The position numbers and the translations under genes are program-made. A stretch of DNA of 64,000 nt from Escarpia spicata (Eukaryota > Annelida > Polychaeta > Sabellida > Siboglinidae): NCBI GenBank assembly GCA_963995525.1, contig OZ023212.1, positions 8,828,504 through 8,892,503 on the forward strand. The letters are read 5' to 3'. This document shows positions 12,725 through 26,736 of the stretch, piece by piece (position 1 is the first letter of the stretch; every line of letters begins with the position of its first letter). The notes under the pieces were generated by a model, which worked only from the letters and a program-made list of their open reading frames with translations, was not told where the DNA came from and made no database searches.

Positions 12725-13130
12725 CCTATATATGAATTCACGCGTTGTCATTTTACCCCGGTCTACCGTACAACTCCATTCTCGTTGAATTCACGTGTTG
12801 CCATTGTACCCCCATCTACCCTACATTCTCGCTGAATTCACGTGTTGTCGTTGTACCCCGGTCTACCCTACAACTACATTCTCGCTGAATTTACGTGTTG
12901 CCATTGTACCCCCGTCTACCCTACATTCTCGTTGAATTCATGTGTTGTCATTGTACCCCGGTCTATCCCCCACGACTCCATTCTCGCTGAATTCGTGTAT
13001 TGTCATTGTACACCGGTCTATCATACAACTCCATTCTCACTGAATTCACGCATTGTCATGGTAACCCGGTCTACCCTACACCTCCATCCTCACTTAATTC
13101 ACATATAGTCATTGTACCCCGGTCTACATT
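12725..13130. repeat. About 53-bp minisatellite (intergenic)
   Basis: Roughly eight imperfect units carrying CTGAATTCACGTGTTG and CATTGTACCCCGGTCTACC. Some units are shorter by loss of an ACAACTCC segment. No coding exon can be linked to it. Confidence 0.9.
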
Positions 13131-13574
13131 ACAGCTTCAATGTTAGTAAACACAACACTCGTGCTGACGGCGTGCCCTGTTGACGGGTTCATTTAGTGCA
13201 CACTGAGACCCGAAATACGTAGCCTGGTTGAAGATATATGACTCCTTTTTTCTAAGACACTCATTTGGCATAATGTAAATCTAGCTCATAAAACGATAGT
13301 TGATTGCGAAGATCTGTTTGACCTTTTATTGTTCCACCTAACGATGTGACTGTTATTGGATGTAATAAGAGGAAAACGAGGGAACTGATGTAAGATTTAT
13401 TATGGTAATACAGTGTACTACTGAACAAGATTACTTTCGAAAGCAACGTGCTACAGAAAGCACGTATAACTGATAACAAGATGACCAGACAACGTGGACA
13501 CCAATATGTTATTGAGGGTCTAATGACGTTTCAACAACGCGATGCTTGATGATTGTCTTAGCTTGAGTTCCCGA

Positions 13575-14040
13575 ATATATAGGCTCTATATTGCATCCCC
13601 CGAGGAGCTAAGCTCTATTGAGTCATCGATGAGCTAGGTTCTATTGAGCCCTCGTGGAGCTAGTCTCTATTCAATCCCCGAGGAGCTAGGCTCTATTGAG
13701 TCCCCGATAAGCTAGTCTCTATTCAGTCCCCGATGAGCTAGGTTCTATAGAGCCCCCGTGGAGCTAGTCTCTATTCAGTCCCCGATGAGCTAAGTTCTAT
13801 TGAGACCCGTGAAGCTAGTTTCTATTAAATCCCCGAGGAGCTAGGCTCTACTGAGTCCCCGATAATCTAGTCTCTGTTTAGTCCCCGATGAGCTAGACTC
13901 TATCGAGTCCCCGAAGACCTAGGCCCTTTTGTGTCCCCGAAGCTCTATACTCTATTGTGTCCCAGAGAAGATAGGCTCAACTGGGTCTCCAAGGAGATAG
14001 GCTCTGTTGTTTCCCCGAAGATCTAGGCTCTAATTGAGTT
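13575..14040. repeat. About 26-bp minisatellite (intergenic)
   Basis: Around 17 imperfect units with the core TCCCCGATGAGCTAGGCTCT, followed by a short (TTA)n run at 14041-14060. No gene link seen. Confidence 0.9.
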
Positions 14041-14099
14041 ATATTATTATTATTATTATTACCGGTAGCGGTAACGGCGGCAACAGTAGTAGTAGTATC

Positions 14100-15554
14100 A
14101 AATATCTGGTCAGATATCTATAAATTATGTTTTTTAAACATTTTATTACTTCTGGCATTTACACAGTCTGTGAGAAGATAGAAAGTTTGTTTTGGAATTA
14201 TATAAATCATACGTACAAGCAAGTAGAATAAACAGTAAGGTGGTGTACAACTCTGGGTTGATAGCGGAGCCAATTAAGGCTATAACCAGTTGATAACGGA
14301 TAGTACAATAATAAGATTAAGAAATGATTCAATAACTAGTCGCTGTCAACCAAAACATAACTATAACAATACAATAAGTTTACATAATAAAGTTCGATAG
14401 TGTGGCATAATGCATGTGGTAGTAGAACATATGTCGATAGTCCCAGAATTGATTAAGATAGACCATCATCCCCCTTACAAATGTTGCTTTTAAAGATAAT
14501 ACAACACTACTTAGGTTGGGTTTATTTTGAGTGCTAGGTGGAATTGAATTCCGATAGTTCCGGTCACTTATTGTTCTCTGAGAGAATACGTCCTTTATCT
14601 ACTCTACTGTGTTTTGGTGAAACGTCACCCTGCTTTTCTATCGAGTGTGTGCTATTTTAGATCCCGGGGCGAGAGAACGCTATGGAAACAGTTAGTTATC
14701 TAGCTGGGAAACATGGCAGTGGCTCCCTAATCACGAGCCATAAGTTCAGCCCGCGTTCAAGCCGCCGGAAAGTCCACTGAACTCTGCACTGTCCAAACAT
14801 TCGCAATACCCAGCTACTCGAGAGTGGGGGCACAGGGGGAGAGGGATAAACAAACACGTGACCGACCCATGATCGTGCTATGATACCACCGCTTAAATTA
14901 AGATTTATTTCATAAATATGGCTAAAAATATACCTTGGAATCTTATTTATTAAACAGGACCCTGCGAATTCGAAAACATCGATATCCCGAGATAATTTCA
15001 CGTGAACGGAATTTCCAAACGTTAGTAGGATGTACACCCCGTTATGTGCATGATGCTTGTTAAAGTTGCATTCACAGTTAAACTCACATTTTAAACTATT
15101 TTTAAGAAAGTGTAGGCCATATGTATAACATGAACAATATTTACTTATTTGATTACATTTGATAGAGTACGTGTTACTGTGACATTTGATGTTATTCGAT
15201 AAATTATGCCTTTGCAAAATTATCGGTCGCCAGGTCTAGGTCTGCTCACCGAAAAATAAACGCATATGGCACCTAGATATAATGATTTGTCTTTTGCGCC
15301 GTATGTTCTTAAAACTGAGCAAAAGTTTGTACGTTGGAAAAACGATACTCTATGGAGCAAATTGATTAACTGGAATTTTGTATTTAAGAGAGGGACGATG
15401 TCAAAATGCAACTTTAACAGGAAAACTCGTTTACTCGGACAGATTCACCCGGGACCAAATTGTTCTGATTATCGATACCCCACCGTACCCGTATTTCGAA
15501 TATAACATGCAACATTTTTATATTTGGAGCATCAGTGCATGTATTGCTGGTTTT
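14100..15554. other. Intergenic, no gene recognised
   Basis: A 173-codon minus-strand frame (15217-14696) has biased low-complexity composition and no recognised motif, and is not called. Confidence 0.5.
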
Positions 15555-15626
15555 GTCAAATATACAACACCGTTGTATATTTGACGAAAACAAATTACAT
15601 ATTTGTCGATGACAAATATGTAATTT
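15555..15626. repeat. Two adjacent perfect hairpins
   Basis: Hairpin 1 spans 15555-15585: 14-bp arms GTCAAATATACAAC, loop ACC. Hairpin 2 spans 15592-15626: 16-bp arms AAATTACATATTTGTC, loop GAT. They are six bases apart in intergenic DNA, with no gene context. Confidence 0.85.
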
Positions 15627-15899
15627 ACTAAGCTGAATATCGAGACGTAGTTTTAACGCAGTAATGTAAGTAGGGCCTACGGGTCTGAAGATAACGTCGG
15701 CATGTTGCAGCGAATCGGGAAGTAAAGGTTGGGGGTGGAGTGGGGGACAGGTAAGAGAACAAAGTCCTGCGTCTGAGTGGAGTGGGGGCGAGTTAATCCC
15801 ACCCACTTATCTGGCGGGTTTAGGCCAACATCTCACACTGTTAGAAATTACGTAATGGTCACAGTAGTGTTATAACCGTTATCAATGTTATCACCCCGG

Positions 15900-16217
15900 T
15901 GCCAAAGAACCTCCATTGGCTTCCGGTGAAACATGTACAAAATACTGCTGCTTTCGTTCCAAGCCCAACATGGCATCGCACCGTCGTACATCACCGACTT
16001 GCTGGACACGTACCGACCAGCGCGTGCGCTACGTTCTGCCAACAACAACGACCTGCGTGTGCCGCCATCCAACAGCAGATGCGGCGATCGTTCCTTCTCA
16101 GTTTCGGTCCCACGGATGTGGAACACTCTTCCGTTAGAATTAAAGACTGTCACAGCGCTAGCCACATTCAAGCGACTTTTAAAAACTCATCTCTTCCGTG
16201 TAGCATTCCATGTTTAG
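15900..16217 (+). mobile_element. CR1/L2-like LINE 3' end
   Basis: The frame from 15933 reads YKILLLSFQAQHGIAPSYI, PARALRSANNNDLRVPPSN and WNTLPLELKTVTALATFKR, the typical end of a CR1/L2-group reverse transcriptase ORF. LHWLPV lies just upstream in another frame, indicating a small frameshift. Only the last 110 or so codons remain. Confidence 0.9.
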
Positions 16218-19200
16218 TTTAGTCTGTGATCTCGAACATGACATAGTGTTTTAAATAAGTTAGTATCATTTAATTAACTTATTTATGTCTTATGATGCAC
16301 ATATTATGTCACGTTTTAATTAATGTTATATCCTTTTACCATATTATCATCTTATTGCCTATGCATTATGCATCGCGGTTATAGCACTTTATTTATTTTT
16401 ATTATCATTGATTTAACTAGCTAGTTTTATCATCCATGTATTAATGTATTTTAGTGCCTCTGAATGGATGTTGTCTAGATTTATGGCGCTCTACAAGTGG
16501 ACTCATTATTATATACAACTTGGAAAATAGTTTTGCGGGCCCTATATTACTTCGCAATAGAAATATACATGACATACTCAACAAGTGCTGTTGGGGTGTT
16601 TTTTGTAATGAAAAACATAATCGGAAATTAATTTAGATGTGTTAATTCAATTTGTTATGTTATAGCACTTACATCAAGAGAGATCCTCCTGTGAATGAGA
16701 CCAACATAGGTTTTTGTAAGAGTTTCCTTTACTCTGACATTAGTCGATGTACTGTATGCATACATGTCCAGACAAGACTGTCTATTTCATTTCAGCATAT
16801 GAATTGACATTATGTAAATTTTATTATGTTTGTGAAAAATAATCGAATGGGAACAACAATGTATTATATTTATTTGTCAGTCAGTGGGTGGGTCCACTAA
16901 ACACTTCCGTATCCGGTCCTACTCCCAAGAGATCGTCTGCGTTCCGAGGTCCGCGATCGTCCGGATTATTTATACGATCGAGCAAACTTTCCTGCTAGAC
17001 TATACAACTGCAGCTGATTTGTAGACGAAAACACGCATCTTAGCGGATTTTCGTAGATGCCAAACAATGTAATCTGATCGACGTATTGTAAATCATGTCA
17101 TTGGTTATGCCTGTTTTCGTCCAGAAATTGTAGAAAAACGATCGGTGATAACCATTAAATCACCATCATTCGTCGATCCATTAGTTGCATGGTTGAATCT
17201 TGTTTGCAAGGCAGTCTATTGTCCCCGCTGAGGTCCCTGTTTGTTGTCATATTAAATAAACATGCGTCAAGATATGAGGCTTTCTTCATCATCAACTCCT
17301 TGTCTTACGGGACGGTCCGACAAGAACCTCGACGACTGATGGACGACAGAGACAAAGACAAAGACATTGGGACAGCGATGACAACAGTTTTGACGCGACC
17401 ATGACAACTCGGTTAATTAACATTCCGTTGCGCATCAACCTCGCCTCGGAGACAACTTAGTGCAACTGAACACGATTTTGTAATTGAGAAAAGCTGCGCC
17501 GTATGACGTATGACATGTCTCTGGCAATGTATTAGGCCTATACGCATCTGTGGTACGTCGGACATTAAACAAATATGTAAAACCAACCTAATTAGCATTC
17601 GCTAGGATGTGAATAAAGTTTTTCTCAGTATTTTCTTTCACTAACGCGTTTATAGCCTACATATAGTTGGCCCGTAGCGAGGCTGATTTTGTTGTTGACG
17701 GGGTGGTGGTGTTGGTGCGTTTTCGACCTGCGACCGTAGGCTACAAAAAAACCTCCAACTGCACCCCCCCTTTAGACTAAGGGTGGAGTAGGTGCGTACG
17801 CTCCATCGCACCACCAACACATGGGTCAGAATCGTAGCTATTTTGGGTTGTCATTAGTCGTAAGCTTACAACGTCAACACCGTTTCATTTATTATTATTT
17901 TATTATCTGTCGTACAAAGACGATAAACACGCACGCACGCACGCACGCACACGCACGCACACGCACGCACACACACACACACACACACACACGTACACAC
18001 ATTGTATATATATATATATATATATAGTAACAAAAAGTAACAAAAAAAAATCATAACTACTGTATGTTACACATTAAGCTAAGGTGCTGGATAATTTGGA
18101 TCGCTGGAAAATTCCCCCTTCCCAGACAGGGGTTTGACGTTGGGTGACCGGCACGCAGCAAGATTCCTTCCATGACTTACCCGCCATTTTAAATTGTCAG
18201 TCATTTTAATCTGACAATGTTTATGTCTGAATAAATGACTGGCTGGTTGCCGACAGTAAAATAAAACTGAATACCAAAGAACTGTTGTACGGATCCTTCA
18301 CACGCTTTTCATCAATTGTGTAATGAAAGGACGGGGCCCCGTTAGAAAATAGAAACGACCGGAGATGTAGACGTCGCTATGTTTACATCATTTCGCAGTA
18401 CACGGGCTGTTGTTCGTGGTTCCAAATATCCAGAAATGCATTGATCCTACCAAACTTCCGTTTTCTTCTCCGGCACAAATGTTCAGTGTGTAAAGCTGTA
18501 CACTAGACTAGTCCTGTTTGACTTGTCGTTCGATAACCAATATACCTTCTCTATTTACAAGATTTAATAAGATTTAACCAGATTGCCCTCCAGAAAATTA
18601 ACTATAGATGGCAAGTGGACAAGGAAGCCTTTTGGCTTTTCGAGTCCTATACTTTTTATCTACGTGTATCCCGCCCTTTTAAGGTATGTGTCTATTTTTT
18701 TTAAACATATCCACACTACTAGCACCAACACAATCAGGAGATAATCTGTTCCGTTCATTTACAGTCCTTTGTGTGAATGAGAACTTTCTTATATCTAATC
18801 TACACTGCTCCTTTACTAATGTAACTTTGTGTCATCTGGTCCTTCTGTCTTTCTTAACTGAGAACAAATATTTCTATAATATTTTCATAACCATTCAATA
18901 TTTTAAACACTTCTATCTGATCTCCTCTCAGATACATATCATTATCATGGATGTTTACGATTAGGGGGCCATGGTTTCGCTGTTGTAATGTCAGATACAT
19001 TTCGTCACATACGGTAAAAGAATTGGTCCGACGGTGGCAAATGGCAATGGCAATGATGACTGGGCCACGACTGTGGGTACACTGCTGCTACCCAAGAACA
19101 TATACCAGATGCTTTGAAAGAAATGGGTAATTCTGTGGCGCGACCAAAATCATAGTATCGATAATTTACTAGGGCCTACTACTGTATTTATGGTTCCCTA

Positions 19201-19312
19201 TTCCTTCATCTAAAATATGACGTAACATAAAGTATTAGGCCATACATATCATTTGCCAATAACTCGGGATTAATACATATTGATCTGTCGGATATTCTGA
19301 CATAACATATCC
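16218..19312. other. Intergenic, no gene recognised
   Basis: Apart from the compound microsatellite at 17930, I see only AT-rich unique-looking sequence and a C-run near 17764. Confidence 0.5.
17930..18027. repeat. Compound microsatellite (ACGC)n(CA)n(TA)n
   Basis: Consecutive ACGC-type, CA and TA runs of about 100 bp. Open frames here on either strand are artefacts. Confidence 0.95.
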
Positions 19313-19635
19313 AATGTGGAACTCTATAAGAAGACCGGCTGCAATAGTGTGGTCCTAGAGAGCAAACGCCGACGCTTGCGATGGCTTGGACACATCCTTA
19401 GGATGGGTCAAGACCGCATTCCTAAAATCGCCCTGAGGTGGACACCACCTGGGAAGAGAAAGCCTGGACGCCCAAAGACCATCTGGCGTAGGGCAGTGAT
19501 AGCAGAACAGGCTGAGTTGAAGCTTTCTTGGGGCGAGGCACAGTCCGTTGCAAAAGACCGAACCCGGTGGAGAGACATTGTCGAAGCCTTATGTCCTATC
19601 AGGGACGAGAGGATAAGTAAGTAAGTAATACATAT
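19313..19635 (+). mobile_element. RTE-type non-LTR retrotransposon 3' end
   Basis: The frame reads RRRLRWLGHILRMGQDRIPK, IALRWTPPGKRKPGRPKTIW and DRTRWRDIVEALCPIRDE, the C-terminus of an RTE-like ORF. It ends in a TAAGTAAGTAA tail, the usual 3' terminus of such elements. Confidence 0.93.
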
Positions 19636-22600
19636 TGAAACTCGTTAATACCATGGGGGTGACACAACAAGCAACACAATAAACTAGCTTACACCCACCG
19701 GTGGAGCAACAAACCGACAAACCAAGGACAGCAATTACAATAATTGTAACTTAAACTTGTTCCCATAACCATTTAATTTCTGCTGTCGGCAATTGCATGC
19801 AGCAGATAATGAAGACTTGAATACGATATACCGTGACGAATTAATGACAAGCTAGATATACTATTATACAGTGTTGACACGCCTGTGTTTAGTTTATTGT
19901 TGCCGGTCAGCGGGGCCACTACGTGTAAGCAAACCTTCGACGAGTGACTGCCGTAAGAACTTACATAACCACGTGCACATTTGACAACTATAGGTACAAC
20001 GCAACAACATTGTCGCCTACCTTTCTCACATCGATGTCCCACTTCGAACACAAGCTGACTGACAAAACTGTCACCTGTATCTGTTTGCGAGAGACGTATA
20101 TATATATAGTAGGTATTGCTAGAACAATATCAATGCTAACACTGATGATAAAAGTGTCCCATTCGTAGGTACGTCTGAAATCGGACACGGATACCTTTGA
20201 CTCATCGCAAATGATAGCACGTGAAATGACACGTCGTTTACGCGTGCAGTTTACCAACAACAAAATGTTGTTTTTGCATAAGCATGATGCATGTTTACGT
20301 TGTCCAATAGGCACATCCGCTGCGCTAAATCCGAATGTGTCCGAAATGCGCACATTAAATATGTGTATGCAGACTGAGTATAGATACGGTCGCACTCTCC
20401 CGACGGATGGCAAGCGACTGATCACGACGTAGTTAATACTACGTAAGCCTTGCACACGAATATGATTTTTATCATACTTATTTGCTATGCTTATACATGA
20501 GACATCCCGCGCGCGATAAGTACAAGCGATGACCCGGTAACTTGATAGGCAACAGACAACCGTCCGTATGTTGCGAGAGCGGAGATCATAAATTATTGCT
20601 GTTTATATTCGCGAAATGTGAACTACTGGACGGAGAACGGACTTAGATTGACCGATAGAACTAAAGGCGGCCACAGCATTGACGCATCGCAGCAACAAGC
20701 GGGGATGGGATGTGTTCTGATCTAACAACGAAAACATTTAATAACACGTCTTAGTCGACACACTTCTCTTCCATACGTACGGGCGAATCGTCATTCGTAT
20801 ATAAAAATAAATATGACCTTATGTAAAGTGCGCAAAAGTATGGAACGATAACGTCGAAGTTGTAGCGCTTTGTAAGGTATTTTAATATTGCCACTAAATA
20901 AACTGCATTTGGATATCACATAAATATCACATGAGACGTGCTATATAAATATTTATTTATTTAAACTACTAAAAACGTATTATTTATGTTGGCCATCACA
21001 AATTGTTATTCGTTTGCCCAAATGGCTACGGTAATAATTTGGTCTAAAATGATATTTCCTCATTCATATAAAACTATAAATATTATGTTGAAATATGCAT
21101 GTTGCATACTGGCAATTTTTGCTTGTATTTATATTTACTGTAATTGGGCAAGTGTTATAACTTATACACTTTTTATTGCCCATTTCAACATCGATACGTG
21201 GTTTATAATTGTACATTTGGCAAATGTTGTGTTGTAATTGTTGTTGAAATAAACTATTATCATTTAGGTGGCGATGAAAGGGCTACCAGAAGGTGCAACT
21301 ACATCGCTTGCTGTCTAAGCCCACACATGCGGACGTCGCCATGTCTACAACACAAGCATTTACTTTTTGATAACTTCACGTGTAGAATGTGCATACACAA
21401 TAAATACATATTCACCTGAATACGTGAATCCCCAAATACTTGGCGATTCCGTGTGTGCTTCGTTGAGCGGTAGCTATGCGAACGGCGACACGCTCACGTG
21501 TACTGAAAGTGTCAACGGTCTATAAGGCGACTTAGATGTCGCAAACACGTCAGACTTTACTTTGCTAGACGCAAGCAATGGCGCAAGATCTCAACGATCA
21601 CGCGATATGACAAGAGCGACCTAGCTGGGTTGGCGGAACTCTTAAACGTCGTTATGAAGAATGGCGCCTGCCTAAAACCCCGGGAGGCAGTTGGAGGTAA
21701 GCACCATGGTCAATCTTTGCAGGCTGGTCGTCAACGATCATCGGCTATAATGTTAACAACGTGTCACTCCGGCTAGTCGCAAAGCATTTCTGTCGTAATT
21801 TGCTTATGGCAGATGGAATCTTTGACCTCCATTCGGTATACTGGGCCCGTCCATCCTGAGTTTAGACATAAATCTCTGACATAATTCCACACGGAACACG
21901 CTGCATGAGTTGTAAATTGCAACATATCTAGTCAGTGACGCACTACTGTTTGTAGAGTCAATATTGACACATACGTGAAACACGAATATCGTTCAACAAA
22001 TTGATCTTTCTCCAGCAGTGACGTAGCAAACACGATTTTTGAGAAGAAAAAAAAGAGAAACATTTCCTGTATGAATATTCCTTGTTTGACCCTTCATCCG
22101 ATCACCGACAACACGTGTCTGTGTGCAACGCGAAGAAGCAAATCATTCACACAAAGCACGGACACATGGAACGCACGCACACACAACTCGACAAAACAAC
22201 CTTTTGTATGAGAGTAAGTTTTAATTCGGTACATCGCTAGCACCATACGCCGATATATCAATAGATTTCTAAACATTACACCAGTTTCAGATATACGAGC
22301 AGCACATCGTCATTGGGGCTTAGTTGTGCAGCCTAAATTAGTGCCGGATTTTAATCAATGTTAACAACAAGTCGAATAAGTTAATGCAAACAACTTAACA
22401 AGCCCCGCTTTGAACGCCGACAACGCAACGTTGGCGGCGCTATTGCAGTCAATGCAGCCAAATGTTTACGTCAGTCTCAACAGGGTATGACGACACCACG
22501 AGCACGGTGAGAGGCACACACACCGGTGATATCAACCTTCCTGTGTCTTCAACTAACGCCGACAAATACAGCAATACGAAGCTACTCTTGCCTAGGCCGT

Positions 22601-22779
22601 GAAGGCTTTTACGTGTCACCAACTAACGCGAATGAATAGTTACAGCATTAGCCGGCTATTCTGGTACAGAACGTGCCGACTCTAAAGCATCACAAAAGTG
22701 AACGATTTATAAATAGTCAATATAGACGGTTTTTTTATGTTATGCCAATTTGTTGTACATATAAATTAAGCCGCTTGTT
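19636..22779. other. Intergenic, no gene recognised
   Basis: Short frames only, none with a recognised motif or a plausible splice partner. Confidence 0.5.
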
Positions 22780-24060
22780 TGCAGCTCGCGGAGCAATTGC
22801 TATAAAGCACCGAAGTGTGACGTCACGCTGCAGCGCTGGTTCCAACAAATGTCTCCCGTCGTATCTGTTAGCATGGTGTTATGTTTTGTTCAAAACTGTA
22901 GCATGGTGTTATGTTTTGTTCAAAACTGTAAACATTATTCTGAAAGTCATGCTTGTTGTTCTTTATGGTTCCCACAAGTTGAAAGTGAGAAGCATATATG
23001 GGTGAAACAAATTAGGTATTTTATGTATTCGGGAACGTAAAAAGATATTTTAACGCAAGTTACTTGATTGCAGTAACAAAATCAATCGCGGTGCAACATA
23101 TGTTTTGTTGTGAACCATGCTACTTTCATCACAAAATGCGGAAGGATAACCTGTCAATATCGTACAATTATTGTACGAAATTGTTAAAATGGAAGGATTT
23201 AATATCAAGAAATTGGTCCAAATCCAAGACAATAACCAGTTTTAGTGGTAGCAAGGCTCACAGTTATATGTTCATAGACATTTGTGTAGTTAATTATTAT
23301 ATGCAATACATATGATTAATGTTATTGTTAATTAATTGCATAATGTGTTTAGTAACTTTGTCTAGTTAGTAATTTTGCCAACAGCATTATATACATTTAA
23401 AATATGTTAATAGTCATGTTGTTGACATTTTACATATGCGTCGGAACGTGATGAATATATCAACAAAACCCTCCAACTGCAGGCTCACCAAAAATCCAAC
23501 TGCACCCCCTTAAGGCTCACTGAAATCCCCAACTGTATCCCCACATAAGGTCCCTCTAAACCCTCCGACTGCATCCACCTTGATGGTGACCAAAAAACTC
23601 CAACTTATATAATGACCGCTCCCTAACTTCTCAGCATGAAACTTATTTTGTTCCTTATTTCACGATATTATAAAATCATTCGATATTGGCAATTTCGTAC
23701 ATGAATTAAATCGTATTGACAGGTTCTCCTTTTGCATTTTGCGGTGAAAATAGCGTGATGCAAACAAAAAACTGTGTTGCACCGTAACCGATATTGTCAA
23801 TGCGATCAAATAGCTTGCATTACAAAATTATTTTCTCATTCCAGAATATTAAAAACATCAACTTTGTTTCACCCATGTTTGCTTCTCACTTTCAACTTAT
23901 GGAAACCATAAAGGACTACACGTATGACTTTCAGAATATTGATTAGTGTAGAACAAAACATAACACCGTGTGTTAACAGATACGACTGAAAACATTTGGA
24001 ACCAGCTGGGCCGGTTGCTAATCGGCGTTATGTCAACACTTCGGTTCTCTACGGCGTCTA
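22780..24060. mobile_element. Large inverted pair with a THAP-like coding remnant
   Basis: The segment 22780-23012 is present inverted at about 23868-24060. Matches include GTCGTATCTGTTA and the CCCACAAGTTGAAAGTGAGA region. The left arm encodes MVLCFVQNCKHYSESHAC and WFPQVESEKHIWVKQIR; its Cys spacing and Trp resemble the start of a THAP zinc finger, found in P-element-like transposases. A perfect 30-bp direct duplication (22869-22928) repeats the MVLCFVQNC start. The interior (23013-23867) is AT-rich with no clear gene. Confidence 0.6.
23461..23605. repeat. Degenerate tandem repeat with CTCCAACTGCA core
   Basis: Four loose units of about 38 bp with CCAACTGCACCCC and AAGG(C/T)TCAC. A related single copy occurs at 17750-17780 (ACCTCCAACTGCACCCCCC), so it belongs to a dispersed sequence. 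Confidence 0.6.
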
Positions 24061-26576
24061 TAAACTCGGTGGCGATCGATCATGTGGCTTCTGACAAAAC
24101 CGCACTAGGCCAATCAGCGAAGCGTAACTACGTACCTATACTACGTATGTACACCAATGTACGTATTATACGCTATCAAAAGTACAACCGCGTAAACATG
24201 TTTATACAGCGAAGTATATATGATGTGACACAACCAGATGTCGTGTCTGGGCATTGAGGGAACCATTCAGGTGCAAACCATTACTCCAACGATGGTCGAT
24301 ACGTGACCTTTTGTTTTGGCGCAACTTACTTTTCCAAACGCAAAATGGTTACCTAATCAATTGAAAATTGGCAAGCAGTTTCTAGACTGACCAGATAAGA
24401 ACACTATATATCTCCACCTTTTCCGTATTATCGAACACGTATACGTACTCCCCAAAGGTAAAAATTCGCTTGCATAAACCAATTTACTGTAATACTGTTC
24501 ATAATACTCAACAGACAGATCTTGTTGGAACTACACGCAGAATATTTACGTTACTTCATTGGCCCAATGAGTATTGCTTGCTGCATTCCCTGTCCCCATT
24601 AGTTGGTTGATGTTAGCTGATTAGTTAGTTCAGCGACCGGTCTCTGGTGTAAATAGTTTGACCATCATTGCCTAAATAATTGGTAGAACCAAGATGAAAA
24701 ATATATTAATTGTTATGTTATAACCAGGTCACGCGGCTGCCATTTTCTGCCTGTCTCTGGATCCGACAAAAATGTGGCAATCTCGCATCAGACAAGGCCG
24801 GAACGTAGATAATAACAATAATAAATTTGTCACAACGAACTGCTTGGATGCGATCTTATGGCCAAAAGCACACAATTATCCAACCGTGCCATGATTCTAG
24901 CACATTATCCATTTCTGTAGTACGTCTGATAGGCAGACAAGTACACCGCGTGTATTCAAGTGGATGATATCATGAGACATGAGACTTGTACAAATACCAA
25001 TATATTACTGTAATCTCAATCAAAGAGAAGTGCATCATGGTCTCATCCAGTCAAATACACTGTGTGATTGTAAGGTATGTTTCATAATATAAAAATTTCA
25101 GTTACACCTCAGTGAAACCATGCTATTTAATGCAAACAAACCAATGCCCATAAAACAGTTTCAATATAAGCGTAATCCCATGTACCGTTAACGTTCCACT
25201 TTGTTTTGGAATGGAAAGCGACATATTTGACACGACAGTGTAGAATTCAGTGCAATTCTTGAATAGTGTCCGACTGCAAACACACATAAATTATTAATAT
25301 TTAATTTCTATAGTTATTTATCACTACCTGAGTGTCACACAGATATCGTGGAATAACAATCAATAATAATTTCAACGTAGGGAATATTATTCAGCTGGTG
25401 GAAGCAGGTTCGTTAAACCGCGACATATCGTGAACACAAAAACACTGTACAACGGAACATCACGGAAACCTCACGTCTCTTAAACCGAGTTCAATAGATC
25501 CAAATCAACACGATAGAATGCAACGTCACTAACACTTTACAAAGGAACATCAGTGTTCAGTTAAATCCAAATCAACACACATCAAGTCGCTTGGAGGGAG
25601 AATGTTTTGACTGATGCAAAGGCACAAAACCTTCTTCAAATTCCTACCTACATTTGTTACCAGAGACGTGCCTTATATGTACGCTTCTTTTTCCGTTTTA
25701 CAAGATAAGTTACAATTAGTTATACATGCCGGTGTAGTCAGGTACACGATAACGGGTGTAGATAGACACACACAAACTACACGTAGCCAATCACACAGTG
25801 GGTGTAGCCGAAAGAGTGCTAGCACAATCAATAAACAGCTCACAAGATGGCACCACCAGTGTGTGATGCCACCCAAATAAGGCGCACAAGCTCCAAGTAG
25901 CAACTGCGGTTAATTTCATTTTCGGTTCCATGATTCACCAAACGATGTTGCTGTATGATTAACTAAATGTGGAACAACTTGGAAGCTGGACATTCCAATA
26001 ATAATAATTAATACCCACATGTACCCAATCAAGGATGTTAACCCATTTACAAGACCTCGGAAATGAACATTTCATAATGCCAACCATGTTGATCAAGTCA
26101 GTGCCTTTAATCTGCATCTTGACAACTTGTTATCTGTTAATATTAAAAAAAAATTCAGTTAATTTTGCATTATATTTTTGTGACGTTGGTGTCCCCATCC
26201 AACAGACTACCGCTAGACGACAACACCTTTCGCATATCAATTACACTGCTGTCATCTAGTGGCAGTCAGTCTAAGGCAGAAGAAACCTGTCGAAACATCA
26301 CAACCAAAACGTAAAATTAACCTTGAAGAATGATCAAGATATTAACAGACGACAATTACCAAACGTATGAATCTCTTCGGAACTATCTCCATAATATTGT
26401 TCTCACTCCCAGCAAAGATTCATCCTGAACTAATCTGTGTGCGTGACATTACCACTGCGTGTACGAGGGTGCCGACCACGGCTCCAGCTTCATCGAACCC
26501 GCACGCTGGAACCGGTCTGAACCAGTCTGAACCGCATGCCCTACATGTCATACAGTCTAGGTCTGTCGTCGTCACT
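24061..26576. other. Intergenic DNA and FAR-A 3' UTR
   Basis: The part next to 26577 must include the FAR-A 3' UTR; its end is not defined. Nothing else recognised. Confidence 0.5.
26106..26111 (-). promoter_or_regulatory. Candidate FAR-A poly(A) signal (ATTAAA)
   Basis: ATTAAA on the minus strand about 470 bases after the FAR-A stop. No AATAAA is seen nearer. A six-base match in AT-rich DNA is weak evidence. Confidence 0.2.
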
Positions 26577-26736
26577 CTAGCCGATTGTGGAAGTGATGCG
26601 GAAGAATTGCACAAACTTGTAGATGAGGCCCATCATGAAGAACCAGCAGTTGCGCGCCATTTGAGAACGCGCGATCAGCACGCGCCAGAACAGGATCAGC
26701 ATGATCGTGTTGAACGTATAGCGGATGTTTCGCAGT
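26577..26736 (-). CDS. FAR1-like: FAR-A coding exon 11 (stop codon, C-terminal anchor)
   Basis: Acceptor TTTCAG|ACTGCG, stop TAG at 26579-26577. It encodes [33 protein letters not shown] and a hydrophobic end with [13 protein letters not shown]. The two hydrophobic stretches around the ARSQMARN motif match the tail anchor of peroxisomal FAR proteins. Confidence 0.95.

Noticed and set aside
13575..14040. Possible CRISPR-like array
   Set aside because: Units are directly adjacent and diverged, with no unique spacers. It is a minisatellite in a eukaryotic genome.
14696..15217. 173-codon minus-strand frame
   Set aside because: No recognised motif, no splice partner, and composition like the surrounding AT-rich DNA.
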